NCBI GenBank assembly: GCA_956465555.1
Contig: OY101118.1
Location: 2,253,751-2,317,750, forward strand
Direction of reading: 5' to 3'
Length of the DNA stretch: 64,000 nucleotides
Source of the DNA: Nitzschia sp. pyKryTriq1
Taxonomy: Eukaryota > Bacillariophyta > Bacillariophyceae > Bacillariales > Bacillariaceae
Shown: positions 48,501 through 57,945 of the stretch, piece after piece
Position numbering within the stretch: position 1 is the first letter of the stretch
How the letters are laid out: every line of letters starts with the position of its first letter
Translations under genes and position numbers: made by a program
Notes under the pieces: model-generated
What the model saw: only the letters and a program-made list of their open reading frames with translations
The model's database searches: none
What the model was told of the DNA's origin: nothing

Positions 48501-49122
48501 CACGAAACAGTCTGTTGTTCCTTGATTTGCTGTCGGGAACAACATCGTCCGGTCGAAATCGAACTATCGGGCCATTTTTCTTTCCACCTTGCTCAGGAGC
48601 ATCTCCATAATCAGGCAAATCCTCTAGTAATACTTCAATCGAACCCTCCTGGTCGCGAGCACCGTCTCGGTTGCCACCACCTCGAGCGTCGCTCCGAACG
48701 TTTCGTTCGACAAGTCCTTGATAAAACTTTTCCGGTTCCTCTTCGGTTTCCCACACCACCGTCCCGGCCTCCAACGTTTGAATCGCGTAGGCAGCTAGTT
48801 TCGTCGGGTCCCTTTCTGAGTGACCCACTCGAAATTCGACTTCGGTATCTATCTGCAAGTCATCTGGATGGCAGTTCTTAACTTCTGAGTAATGGAAGAA
48901 TATTTCTTCTGGCCGCTCGGCACAATGAATGAATCCAAAGGCATCCTTGAGACTACAAATGATACCCTGCTCTACTGGCATTCTGGAAGTGTCCACATTG
49001 TTTCGGCGATTTCCACGGCGTCCACCGCCTCCAGAACGGCTGCTTGCTGTCGAGTCCGAGCGGTTAAAACCGCGATTATTGCTGTTGCCGTTGCTGTTGC
49101 TGTTGCTATTGCTGTATGACAT
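45574..49122 (-). CDS. UNR/CSDE1-like multi-cold-shock-domain RNA-binding protein
   Basis: 1182 residues, intronless. The N-terminus is an Asn/Ser run then Gly/Arg-rich (GGGGRRGNRR). At least four cold-shock domains with the aromatic RNA-binding strands are visible: GIICSLKDAFGFIHC ... IFFHYSE, GMVISLNKGYGFLKT ... VYFHYSN, GGYGFIHFAERPIDVHFQTYN, and GVVQNVVPKSNFGFISVL ... LLFFSLS, each followed by a GxxVxF-type strand. Several more degenerate modules lie between them, as in animal CSDE1/UNR with alternating canonical and non-canonical domains. UNR controls mRNA translation and stability; the same job is inferred here. A poly-Gly-Arg stretch (RGGGGGGGRRRA) lies in the middle of domain three. 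Long intron-free size suggests strong expression. Confidence 0.88.
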   Translation of the reverse strand: MSYSNSNSNSNGNSNNRGFNRSDSTASSRSGGGGRRGNRRNNVDTSRMPVEQGIICSLKDAFGFIHCAERPEEIFFHYSEVKNCHPDDLQIDTEVEFRVGHSERDPTKLAAYAIQTLEAGTVVWETEEEPEKFYQGLVERNVRSDARGGGNRDGARDQEGSIEVLLEDLPDYGDAPEQGGKKNGPIVRFRPDDVVPDSKSRNNRLFRGDLVQFRIFLDRRTKQKYARNITVLKTEKERTREEREKKLLESATEEEGMVISLNKGYGFLKTNKRRAHVYFHYSNLILPEDQADFELKKGQEVKCLVVSEVVDGQNKSSARQLECLPKGSVQFHTDVAKGVKGTVILCPQPPSAGNNPGYADDKDGSIRLLEPLIDKDADGNEITITDVSFEFNDAPGGVYTFQQRGAPTNGLWILEGDILLFDVVKELADGSYQAAPTRHTLAVGGAVEEPVGESKGDDSPAIRLAVCSLVSRAEGTLHTLKIQGGYGFIHFAERPIDVHFQTYNLMPEELGSDLRKQLGYPGDEVKLEVGVGAQFDICAHGTVHTGGRGGGGGGGGRRRASPHERENVKAHRILILPKSAVIMDKVLGTGVKGVVKEADSRQLYAGFVDLDEEIKPLTSEERHPLVAQMIDSFTEESSQPHGRQQLVFRDVLSVKDDEVVVEMVKSKGKGVLTYDHIPVAGVDPCSGRIIIKRIKEESEMPTLLEEEEKPNTKKKQAQNQPHKNIRFDKSSLIEELKEDLPPNAGDIVICDVVQSRRTGKVSIENLKIIERSKVVPEMISLNGSAQNESSGLGVVQNVVPKSNFGFISVLDEKAARQELLFFSLSSDNNSKKPQFRKGDEVKFDTGIDPRTGKRIAKNVEIMAKGTIPSKPSKNACRGIVLMEPTHSSLSDTPLRKKQSGDSLGGRWANTKDDPHKVQAEIHEKGVLLLLEDKSGMFSKKRTLRTRKHSGSVDGTDSGDDKSVGDTSTDNDSTDDDRSVDSGVSSDGDQTGALCSHLSYKNGAIAIHGAGSGGGMDTSANPRRGDIVTFAKARKGTKVCDIRIEARKAATLVRGRLEDIQVHDTGEEKRNAGTAKFIAATEKQETYEIDLAEVVSCDAVLLKERQQVEGILHDGAIYGVCRTSDLYLESKLGAGHKERPRLNLGVKKDRGGRIMAQSMMAQGPDGTNGFAPGWTTRTSQYAN

Positions 49123-50136
49123 TCTAAAATAATGGTGGTTGGAGAGAAAGGAGGCTTGACAAACAAGTGAATTTCAGCTCTCCCAAAAGCTTTTCCTGGC
49201 GAGGAGCGAGGACAACGATTGATCGATTGGCTGGAAGAAGAATGAACGATGACTCCTGAAATAATAACACGCACAGCTCTTCCTATGGCAATTCAGTAGG
49301 AAGGACAAGCTGTTGCTCGGTACGAAACTGTACAAGAGGAGCAACTACGAGAAAACAATTTCAAGCTTGTGTGTCGATGGGATGGGGATGGAAGGAGACT
49401 GGAGAGTAGAAAGGCCAGATAGAAGGCGGTGGGAGGTCGGAGATCGGAGAGACAGGCTGCTTTCAGCTTTTGTTGCTTGTTGGGCCCTCTCACTCCATCC
49501 TCATGATGTACAAGTACAGTACCGGTACGTACCGGTATATTATGTACACTTGTAACTGCTCGCACTTCGCGCAGTGCGCAGTTCAGCCCATCGTACCGTA
49601 TCGTGTGGCCAGCAACAACGCGAAACCAAGGCGAAACCCGCCTCTTTGTGATTTTCACAAATAGGCGGGCATGCTTCAATGGGATCATCCGTTGTTCACT
49701 TTCGTCTGACCCCCAGTAACCCGGCCGGTGGGGAGAATTATTTCAGCTTTTTTTTGAATAGAATACAACATACGTCAACGTAGAAAATGCAATGTCGTTC
49801 CGTTTGGGGGAAAGAGCGACAGCACATCAGATGCACATGCTCGCGAAAGACGATCAACCCGCCTCACTTTTTCTAAAGAAATAATAATGATCTCGAGATA
49901 CCGGTATGTACACAACATAGAAGAATGCAATCATCGCCGACCCAGATTGATAGATCAGACTGCAAAGGAGGACAATAAAGCAACGTTCTTTCAGGTCTTC
50001 AGTGTCTACTTGTACACTTCTATTTTTGTTTTTGAATTGGCTCTGAGGAGAGTCGTCGTTGGGATCGCTGGATCGCTTCCGTTGATATCAGCACTACAGC
50101 TGATTGACGGCTCACTCTGTTTATAATTTACGCAGG
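49123..50136. other. Divergent intergenic region with 18-bp palindrome
   Basis: 1 kb between the UNR-like and kinesin-like starts. The clearest element is a perfect 18-bp palindrome at 49520-49537; ATACCGGTATG lies near 49900. No other gene is credible. Confidence 0.55.
49520..49537. repeat. Perfect 18-bp palindrome TACCGGTACGTACCGGTA
   Basis: Self-complementary along its whole length and made of two ACCGGT palindromes around a central ACGT. Position is about 400 bp upstream of the UNR-like ATG. Confidence 0.9.
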
Positions 50137-53101
50137 ATGATGGCTGATGCGGCGTCATCATCGTTATCGATGTCGTCGCTCAGCATTCCATCGATCCCAT
50201 CACACGAGGCTGGGGCTGAAATACCTCTGCACGTTAACATTGGTTCCCAGTCTCCATCATCCTCTGTGATAACAAGTGATCTGTCGGAAAGTCGCAAGCC
50301 AAAGCCTCGGAGACCTCATCAAAACCATACGCTCGTAGCGGTCCGAATATGTCCTCTTCGTTCAGCTGAAAAGTCATCAGGGCAATCATGCTGTATCCGA
50401 CCTATTCTCGCAAAGAATCGGCCAACGTGCGATCAAGTTTCACCTGGAGGAAATAATACTAAAATGAAACTCATCTTGTCCCCAACCACCTCAAATCAAC
50501 AAAGCCCTCCTGTCAGAAGAATACGATCACCGAAGATGATGGTGTCCCCAACACGGGCGAGTCCGAGCCCTCGAAGTGCAAAACGGAAGAAATTCGGTTT
50601 TGAGCCTGAAGAAGACTCTAAAGAAGTGGTAGCGACAAGTCTCATTTGTGGAACGGAGAACAAAATGCGATTCGACTTTGATCAGGTAATAGGGTCGGGC
50701 ATGAGCCAAGAGTTATGCTACCAGAGGACAGTGAAAAACCTGATTGGACGCAACATTACGAGAGGATCTGACACAACAATTGTTGCCATGGGTCATAAGA
50801 AAAGTGGGAAAACGTACACAGTCACTGGAGGATGGAACGTTCCTAAAAAGGCTGGAGAGCACTCACACACTACAGATGGAAAGCTCACTTCAAGTGCGGG
50901 CATTCTTCCGCGTGCAATAGATGATCTCTTTGAGGCCTGTCAGAATCTCTCCGGTGAATACAAAGCAACCGTCTTCATGTCATTTTATATGGTTGCCTGT
51001 GAAGAGGGAGGGCGTACAAGAGACTTACTCATGAGATGTCGGAACAAAGCCGGCGAAGTCAGGGAGGGAATCACCTTCGTACAAGTGAAATCTCCTCAGG
51101 GAGTGAAACGATTGATGGATAGAGTATCCAAGAAACGTGTCTCTGACATCAAAGAGGGAAGAAAATTCCATGTGTTTACTTCGTTTCGTGTGGTGCTGAG
51201 CTACCACGATCATGATGATTGTAAACGGGATGCGGGCGACACAATCTGCTCCATGCTAACATTCGTGAAACTCCGGACGCCTTCGAACGTTAAGACAAAC
51301 TATCCACGCCAACCAGACGACAGTGGGTACAATCTCAGGGACCTATTGCATGGTGCAACGAGCGATCATGGATGGAATGGAGCAAAGCAGAATCACAGCA
51401 TATTGCACCGGCGACTAGATGACGTGTTACTAGGTAAGCAAGTCGTGCCGATTGCGAACGATCAAGCTTCTGAATAGTTTATAGCTGACAAATGCTTGTT
51501 GTAGGCGTCGCAACAACCATCATAATCGGGTGTGTATCTCCACTTGAATCTGAAATGGAGCATTCGACAGATTTATTGCGGCTAGTTGCAATGGCAACAA
51601 AAGCAACGTATTTCAGGGATGATTCGAATGGCAACAGGGGCAAGGAAGACCGCGAAGGATCCGAAGAAGATCAATCTAACTCTTCGTCGATATTAGATCC
51701 TGGCAGCGTCTTATCAAGTCTTCAGAGCACCCTGCACAGGGCTGAGCTGGCGGCGAAAAGTGCACAGGAGAGCTCAGAATCCCTCGAGGCTGCAGCGACC
51801 AAATGGAGGTCTCATCGTCGGATGCCAACTCGAGAAAGTACGGTAAGTATAGGTAACCTGAGGAATCGCTTTCCTGAACATCTTTGCTAGCGGCTAACAC
51901 CTTAATTCGTTCCCAGCTTGCTGCAATTGCGCGAATGAAACACATGGCAGGTTCCAAAACCGAACCAAAGTCCAGCAGTGGGACTCGCACGAATTCGGGA
52001 AAAAAGAAAGGCCGTGCTTCAAAGCCAATCTTGGGTTCAAAGATAAAATCCGAGAATAAAACAAACACTCGGCAACACAGACGTCATGGTCCAAGATTGA
52101 TTCGTGAAAAGGAGGAACTGAAGTCGCAGATAGGAAAGCTGATGAGTGAATCACGCCTCAAAGACAAAAGGATCAAGTCTCTTGAACAAGACCTGGCTTC
52201 TGTGAACAAGCAGCTCACTGAGGAGAAACAAATCACCGGGAAACTAGAGGACATTCGCAGCGTGCTCAAAAGGAAAGCTTTGCTCCAAGAAAGACGGATG
52301 GAGATTCTCGAACGAAAGGTGGCTGCCGCGTTGAATGGAAGTGCGAGATTAAGCCATCTGGAAAAGGGGCAAGTGAATGGAAAAGACGAAAATGAATTGA
52401 CTTCATGCGCACATGCTCAGAACAAAGAATTACAAAACGGAATCACCTTTCCCAACGATACGTCTTCAGAATGCAATGGTGGTGCGGTGAACGACAATCT
52501 CCTATCCGTATTTGACGACTGCTTTGGGGAGGACTCAATATATCTTCCAGGAGACGATGCAGGTTCGGCTTGCTCGATTCACAGCGCGATAAATTTGAGT
52601 AATTCATCATCCGAGAAAGGCATTTCTTCTCGTGATGGAACCCAGACACCGAACAAGAATGGTATTGTGTCATCAATCAACATGAAGAATGCAGTTTGGC
52701 AAACACCGGCATGTTCTTGCCAGAAATCATTTCTTACCTCAGGATACGGAGAACAAATCGATTTCTTCTTGCCCAAGCTGAATATATCTTGCCTATGTGG
52801 AAAGCAACAAAGTGTGTTGCCCTATTCGACGGATCTGGGACTCGTTGCTTCGTTACTTCGCCCATGGCAGGCAGAGTTCCTTGCATCACTTGGAATTATG
52901 AAGACCGAGCAGTTCATGGAAGAGCACCGGAAGAAAGAAAGTAAGCTAGCCAAGCTTATGGTGAAATGGAGAGCGACAAATCACCTCGAAAGTATGCCGA
53001 AGCAGTCTTGTTCGGTTGCTCTGTTCATTTGGTCACGGAGTTGCTCAGTGGCAATGCGGTCGCGAAGACGCCACGATAACAGTGCTACAAACAAGAAGTG
53101 A
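50137..53101 (+). CDS. Degenerate kinesin-like protein
   Basis: Three exons: 50137-51433, 51505-51842 and 51917-53101, with GT-AG introns of 71 and 74 nt; 939 residues. The motor region begins LVAVRICPLR near residue 65 and holds MRFDFDQVIGSGMSQ, the P-loop GHKKSGKTYTVTGG (kinesins: GxxxSGKT), and the C-terminal motor strand LLGVATTIIIGCVSP ... LLRLVAMATKA. The switch I NxxSSRSH block appears as KFHVFTSFRV and the switch II DLAGSE block as LTFVKLRTPS, so both are lost. A coiled coil follows (LIREKEELKSQIGKLMSESRLKDKRIKSLEQ...). Large insertions split the motor. It likely binds nucleotide weakly or not at all. The last ~30 codons are less sure: an alternative donor near 52940 would change the C-terminus. 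Confidence 0.75.
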
Positions 53102-53326
53102 CCATGGTGTGTACTTGTTGGACCAGGAGTTTTCCTTCAGTTTTGATTCCCATTTTAAAAGGAAAACATACATATGTCTTTCACTGTTAATAAAAAATAC
53201 ATTCTAGTACCTAGTACAGTACATGTAACTATACTCGCAGAGAGTGTAAACGAGAGTATCTATTGCAGACCCTGGAGGAAAGATCATGTAGCAGCGTGTA
53301 CAACTACTATGCTGTCAAAGAAAAAG
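53102..53326. other. Convergent gap
   Basis: Short gap between the converging kinesin-like and PP2C genes; GTACCTAGTACAGTACATG near 53209 is the only feature. Confidence 0.4.
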
Positions 53327-54954
53327 TTAAGCATTCATAGCCGCTTCAACCAGCGACTCCGTGGTCTCATGTTCTTCATCAACGGTAGGCCTGTGCGAGG
53401 AAGACAAGAAACAAACAATGACTGTGATATCATCCGTTCGATTTTCGTGCACCAGCCACTGGTCATAGGCAGCGCGAGTCAGCAACTCGCAAGCTTCCAA
53501 CGGGGTGGCAGACGTTGCGCACACATTCATGACGTATTTGTTAGTCAAAAACTCAAAAATCCCATCGGATGCAATCACCAAGAATTCGTCATTTTTAGTC
53601 AGCGTTGTCGTGATGATCTCAGGATCAGCTGTAACTCCAATCTGTTCCGCCATGCGATCGCCCAATGAGCGCGTGAATGCTGTTCCAGGAAAGTCTTTGT
53701 TAAAAAACCAAAGACGAGGTGGATCGCCTTCCACATTGATTGTATCTCCATGTACCAAGTCTCCCCAGTCATCACGCCTTTTGCCATCGACACTTCTAAT
53801 CTCAGCTCCAAATTTCTCGACCCGTTCCCTCTCATCTCTTCTGTAAGGAGTCTGGTCGTATGTGAGCGGTATCGCCAAGATATCTCCTTCACGGACACTT
53901 TCTCCATCACTCTGGGAGATTTCCGTTTCAACGTCGACCTTTTCCTCCTCCTTCGACTCTTCAGGTTGTTCCATGGTCGGAATACGATGTCCGAGCAAAA
54001 CACGGCTGTCGCCCACATTGCATACAGTCATTCTTCCCGCGTGGAAAGCGACGGTAGCAGCTGTCGTACCACACAAGTTGTCGGTAAACTGCGAACGCAC
54101 AGGAAAACCATTAGCCATAGCATTTTTGAAACGGGGTTACTACCCGTGCATATACACAATGATAGACTACTTACTGACTTCTCGGCATGCATCAATTCGT
54201 TGGTTTCAAGGAACGATTTATGACAGCACTCCTCGAATTCTTTCGCCTCCAAGAATGGCCACTTCTGAGGATCCCACGCTCCCTTCGTGGATTTGCCTTC
54301 TGCCCTTAGCTGTGCCATATATTTCTGAACACGCTTCTGCCTTAGATGCTTCGCGAGGACTTGTGGAAGCTTCTTCTTTGTAAAAGCAGCTGCACTGTGA
54401 CCATCTTTGCCGTGGCCATCGTATACTGCAAACATTGCATCTCCCTCTTCGCCGGCAAAATTCAGCGTGATACCATACTTATCTTGATTCGACTTTTTGG
54501 GATCTGTCAATTTCACGCCCAGGAGCATAGGCAAACGGGAAAGTGAGATACAACAAAGAAAGAAGCAACGCCCATTACGAATGCGACACGCATCCAGCTT
54601 ACCATCAGGATAGTAACCACGTTGGGATCGATACGCGTATGATATCCGCACTTCGTTTGCACCCTTTTCTTTGTTCCCAACAGTTATGTTCGAAATACCC
54701 AAGGAAGAGGAAGTGCGGCGAACGACCTCTTCTGGCATCAAGTGCCCCTCGTGATCAAGTTTCGGCAATTCGTTGGTGAAATCCTCATCGACTTCGAGGC
54801 TCACAGTGGACGGCCCACCTTTACTCGAAGTATTGGAGGCTACCATGCTTTTCGTCCTGGTAACCGTCTCCTTCTGTGGGATAGTCCTTGGCCGACGTTC
54901 TGTTTTACCGATATTCATCGGTTCCTTCTCAGGAAGAGACAATTGACAACCCAT
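53327..54954 (-). CDS. PP2C-family protein phosphatase with possible N-myristoylation
   Basis: Three exons: 54954-54603, 54503-54175 and 54088-53327, with GT-AG introns of 99 and 86 nt; 480 residues. The first splice yields RGYYPD|DPKKSNQD, a standard PP2C junction, and the second S|FTDNLCGTTAA. Metal-binding and catalytic motifs are complete: NQD, FAVYDGHGKDGH, CGTTAATV, NVGDSRVLL, a long acidic insert, DQTPYRRDE, TRSLGD, FLVIASDGIFEFL and DDITVIV. The protein is thus an active Mg/Mn-dependent Ser/Thr phosphatase. The N-terminus MGCQLS is a good N-myristoylation/palmitoylation site, so it may sit at a membrane. Intron 1 (54504-54602) has no stop and is a multiple of three, so its retention would keep the frame. 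Confidence 0.93.
54504..54602 (-). other. Stop-free 99-nt intron of the PP2C gene
   Basis: GTAAGC...GACAG with length divisible by three and no in-frame stop. Removing it restores the conserved PDDPKKSNQD, so it is certainly an intron, but a retained form would add 33 Cys/Leu-rich residues. Confidence 0.85.
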
Positions 54955-55942
54955 GATGACTTTTATAACGTACGAGTATCCCCAATGTATTGGTGCTAGT
55001 CGCTTTCAACAACTTTCTTGCCTTGTGATACTGTAAGAGGGCTTTAAAAAAGAATGTGGTTTCTGATTACAGTACGTACTTGAAAACGCGATTACTAATA
55101 CAACAATACCGCCGGAAGATTCAAGACGACACGATCGGAACGATGTGATACTTTCTTCTTTCTTGTGCGTCTCAACTGGAATTGCATGGGAACCACAAGC
55201 AACTTCTCACCGCCACTGTGGTTAATACAAATACTTGTATGTATTTTTAACTGTACCTGTATCTGTACTTGCATGTACCGTGTACCGGTACCGGTACCGG
55301 TACCGAAAGCGAACACGCCATCCGCGAAGCGCGAGAAGGAGGGAGACGCCACATCGATCACTGGTTGTGCATTCTCATCTTCCGACAAATTTGTGCCAGT
55401 CCAAGATTCATGGCCAGATTCGATGATCAATAATTCTTCACTCCCGCCCACTCTTCACTGTTTAGCTACCGGCTGACGTACAGACTAATTTAGGGGTACT
55501 CTTTGGGGATATTCTTGTGGGGACCATAAGCTGTCTCGTGCGTGTCCAGCCTGTCGGCTACTGTGAAGTATGTATGATACATACCAGTACTGGTACTGTA
55601 GCCTCTACAGTAGTCGGGTATCAAACTTCCCTACAGTATTATAGTAGAACGAGAGGTTGAAGACAACTCGATTTTGACCATAGCCGCGATACGCGATACG
55701 ACCACGGTGATTGCGGAGGATTGCTAGATCGACGACTCGACCCCATCTCTTCGAAGATTTTAGTATGTAGTACTAGTCTATTTTGCAAAGTACTTGACTC
55801 CAATTTCCATAATTTATCAAACAATGGAGACAGTCAAATAGTAGTCATTGTAGCCTCGAGTACTCCTAAACTATTCGGTCGTACTCCTACTACGAGTTTC
55901 AACTTGTTAAGAGCAGGATCTGGCTGGTGGCTCTCGACTACT
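54955..55942. other. Intergenic region with (CCGGTA)n tract
   Basis: 988 bp between the PP2C start and the P-loop protein end. It contains a four-unit CCGGTA tract (55282-55304) and ATACCAGTACTGGTACTG near 55579 followed by CTCTACAGTAG. No credible gene. Confidence 0.55.
55282..55304. repeat. (CCGGTA)~4 palindromic tract
   Basis: GTACCGGTACCGGTACCGG-type run, self-complementary, about 330 bp upstream of the PP2C start. Confidence 0.85.
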
Positions 55943-57145
55943 CTAAGGGACTTCCTTGACCATTTCAGCCAAGCTGGCATCGAGCACCTTGAAAATCTCT
56001 TCTTCACTAGCTTGCTCAGGAACCTTTTCCAATGCATCGGCCATGAGGCGTTGTGCAGCACGGCGTTTTCCAATTAGTGAGGGATCACTCAACTCTAGAA
56101 TGAATCGAAAGGGTGTCCGAACGTAGTTGACCGTTTGCTCTCGACCTTCCAACAAAACAAATAAGCCATCCTTTCCCATTTTCTCGACCGCCGCGGCAGC
56201 AAACAAAATCACCTCGCCTTTGAATCAAATAGAATTAAAGGTCAGAATCAGAATAAGACAGATCTTGAATGTTGTAACAATCCTTTCCCACACAACATTC
56301 CCTATATACGTACCTTGTGTCATTTCGGCCACTGTAGGGATGTTCTTGGAAACTTTTGGAGATTTCAATTCCGTATTCTGGACTTGGGATACCAGCATGT
56401 CCAAACCCAACCCATGGATTCGAGTGTCATAATTGCCTTCAAATTTGCCAAAAGAAAGCATATCGACAAACGACTGGAGATTTTCCTTGGTCAGTGCCTT
56501 GTCTTTGTCAAAGGCACCCCCCTCTAGGTTTTGTTCACACCAAGTTACCGCCAACAAAGTAACACTTCGAAAAATATTACCATTCGACCAAGTTACCACC
56601 TGCTTCCCTTCTTCGGCCTCCAATTTATGGCGTAACTTGGCTACTGTCGTTCCCTTGCCGGTGCCACTCAAGCCACAGAGAACAATAACCGAACCAGCTT
56701 CGGTGGAATTCTCCTTCACTTTCGCTAGCATTTCATTCGCGACGGAGTCCGGAGTCTTTCCCAGGACATCAATGTGCACATATGTCTCTGGTACGTAATT
56801 GGGATCAATGACGCCCTTGGACTTGGCAAAATCAATACCAATCTGCAATTTGACGCCGTCTTCTTCATCACGTCGAATAGTCAAATCTCCTTCGTATTGA
56901 GCGAGCTTCAAAAAATCCGCAGAGTCTTTCCAATGAGTAATCAAGGCATTGGAAGTTTCAGCATTTTGCTTCTTCAAGAGATCCAACGAAACCATTGTCA
57001 TGTTATTATTCTTATTACTATGCGCAGGGAAGGTTGGCAACTTTTTAACAGAGGATCGTCGGAGGGAGACCGAAGGGGATCGTTTCAAAAGGGGGCTGAC
57101 TAAAAAGCTACACAACAAGATTGTCATACAACCCAAGCCGATCAA
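55943..57145 (-). CDS. P-loop NTPase, cytidylate/adenylate-kinase-like, membrane-anchored or signal-bearing
   Basis: Two exons, 57145-56314 and 56217-55943, with a 96-nt GT-AG intron (56218-56313); the split codon gives TQ|GEVILF and 368 residues. The N-terminus (MIGLGCMTILLCSFLVSPLL) is hydrophobic, a signal anchor or signal peptide. A Walker A GLSGTGKGTT lies near residue 165, preceded by VIVLC and followed by WSNGNIFRSVTLLA, which resembles the NMP-binding region of cytidylate kinases (the first helix after the P-loop and the S/GxxxR motif). The second exon gives ILFAAAAVEKM and EGREQTVNYVRTPFRFILE, which could supply the LID-like Arg and Asp. I would call it a nucleotide kinase of uncertain substrate; it is not a standard CMP kinase in length. 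Confidence 0.78.
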
Positions 57146-57945
57146 GACTTGAAATACAATGTGACGAGAGTAGAGAATGATGGTACTCGTACTGAGGAGG
57201 CAAGGACTATCGGTACAGCACTTTGCAATGATGATGTTGCAGGTTCCAGCTCTCTGCTCTCTGATGGGTGAAGTATGCCAAGCATGCGATCAATGGCGAT
57301 AATAGCTGCTGGTAATGCTCGGTACCGTACAGGTACGAGTATGCGGCAAGCAACGCAGGATATCGGAAATGACCAAAAAAGGCCCCGGATGAATGGGCAA
57401 GATCTTTTTGGACTCTCCCGACTAAAAGATAACGAACATTGGCGCAGGCGCCAACAAACCCTCAACTCTCTCGGACACTGTAGACCGATGGTATAGTACT
57501 GTTAGTGAAATAATTCGTTGGCCTATGCCCCTGATCGATTTCGATTTGCGTAGCAAGATCGTCCTCTCTCGGGGATAGGAGGAAATCCCTCCACTTCGGG
57601 TTACTAGGTTGCGCCATTGAATGGTTTGAAAGTTGCTTTTAAAGCTAATTAATCTAGAAATCCGAAGTTGGGAGTTGCGATACCGAAGTTGACTCGATGA
57701 TCTTATGAGATCCATCGGTCGTCTCTCTTGGTATCGGTTTCAGGTTTGGGTGTTCGTTCGACTTCTTGTCTGTCCTTCGTTCGTTGGGGGTAGCCAGTTC
57801 TCGCGCGGCTCGCGGTTCTGATTTCTGCCAGATCTTTTTTGCTTCCTTGATTTCCGAACTGTGTTGACGACGAAGAAGTGTCACAAACTACATACCTGTA
57901 TGAGTACTTGTGATCAGCAGAGCAAGATTAGAGACAAGGATCGAA
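57146..57945. other. Divergent intergenic region carrying dispersed repeat copy B
   Basis: 800 bp between the P-loop gene and the rhomboid gene. A GGTACCGTACAGGTACGAG element lies at 57320-57340 and the inverted dispersed repeat at 57698-57791. A 76-codon frame on the minus strand (57654-57884) lies over the repeat and is not a gene I can support. Confidence 0.55.
57698..57791 (-). repeat. Dispersed repeat, copy B (~94 bp, inverted)
   Basis: On the minus strand it begins ACCCCCAACGAACGAAGGAC and ends CTCATAAGATCA, like copy A at 33512-33605. Both can be translated in one frame to TPNERRTDKK(L/S)NEH, but neither belongs to a convincing gene. Confidence 0.85.
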
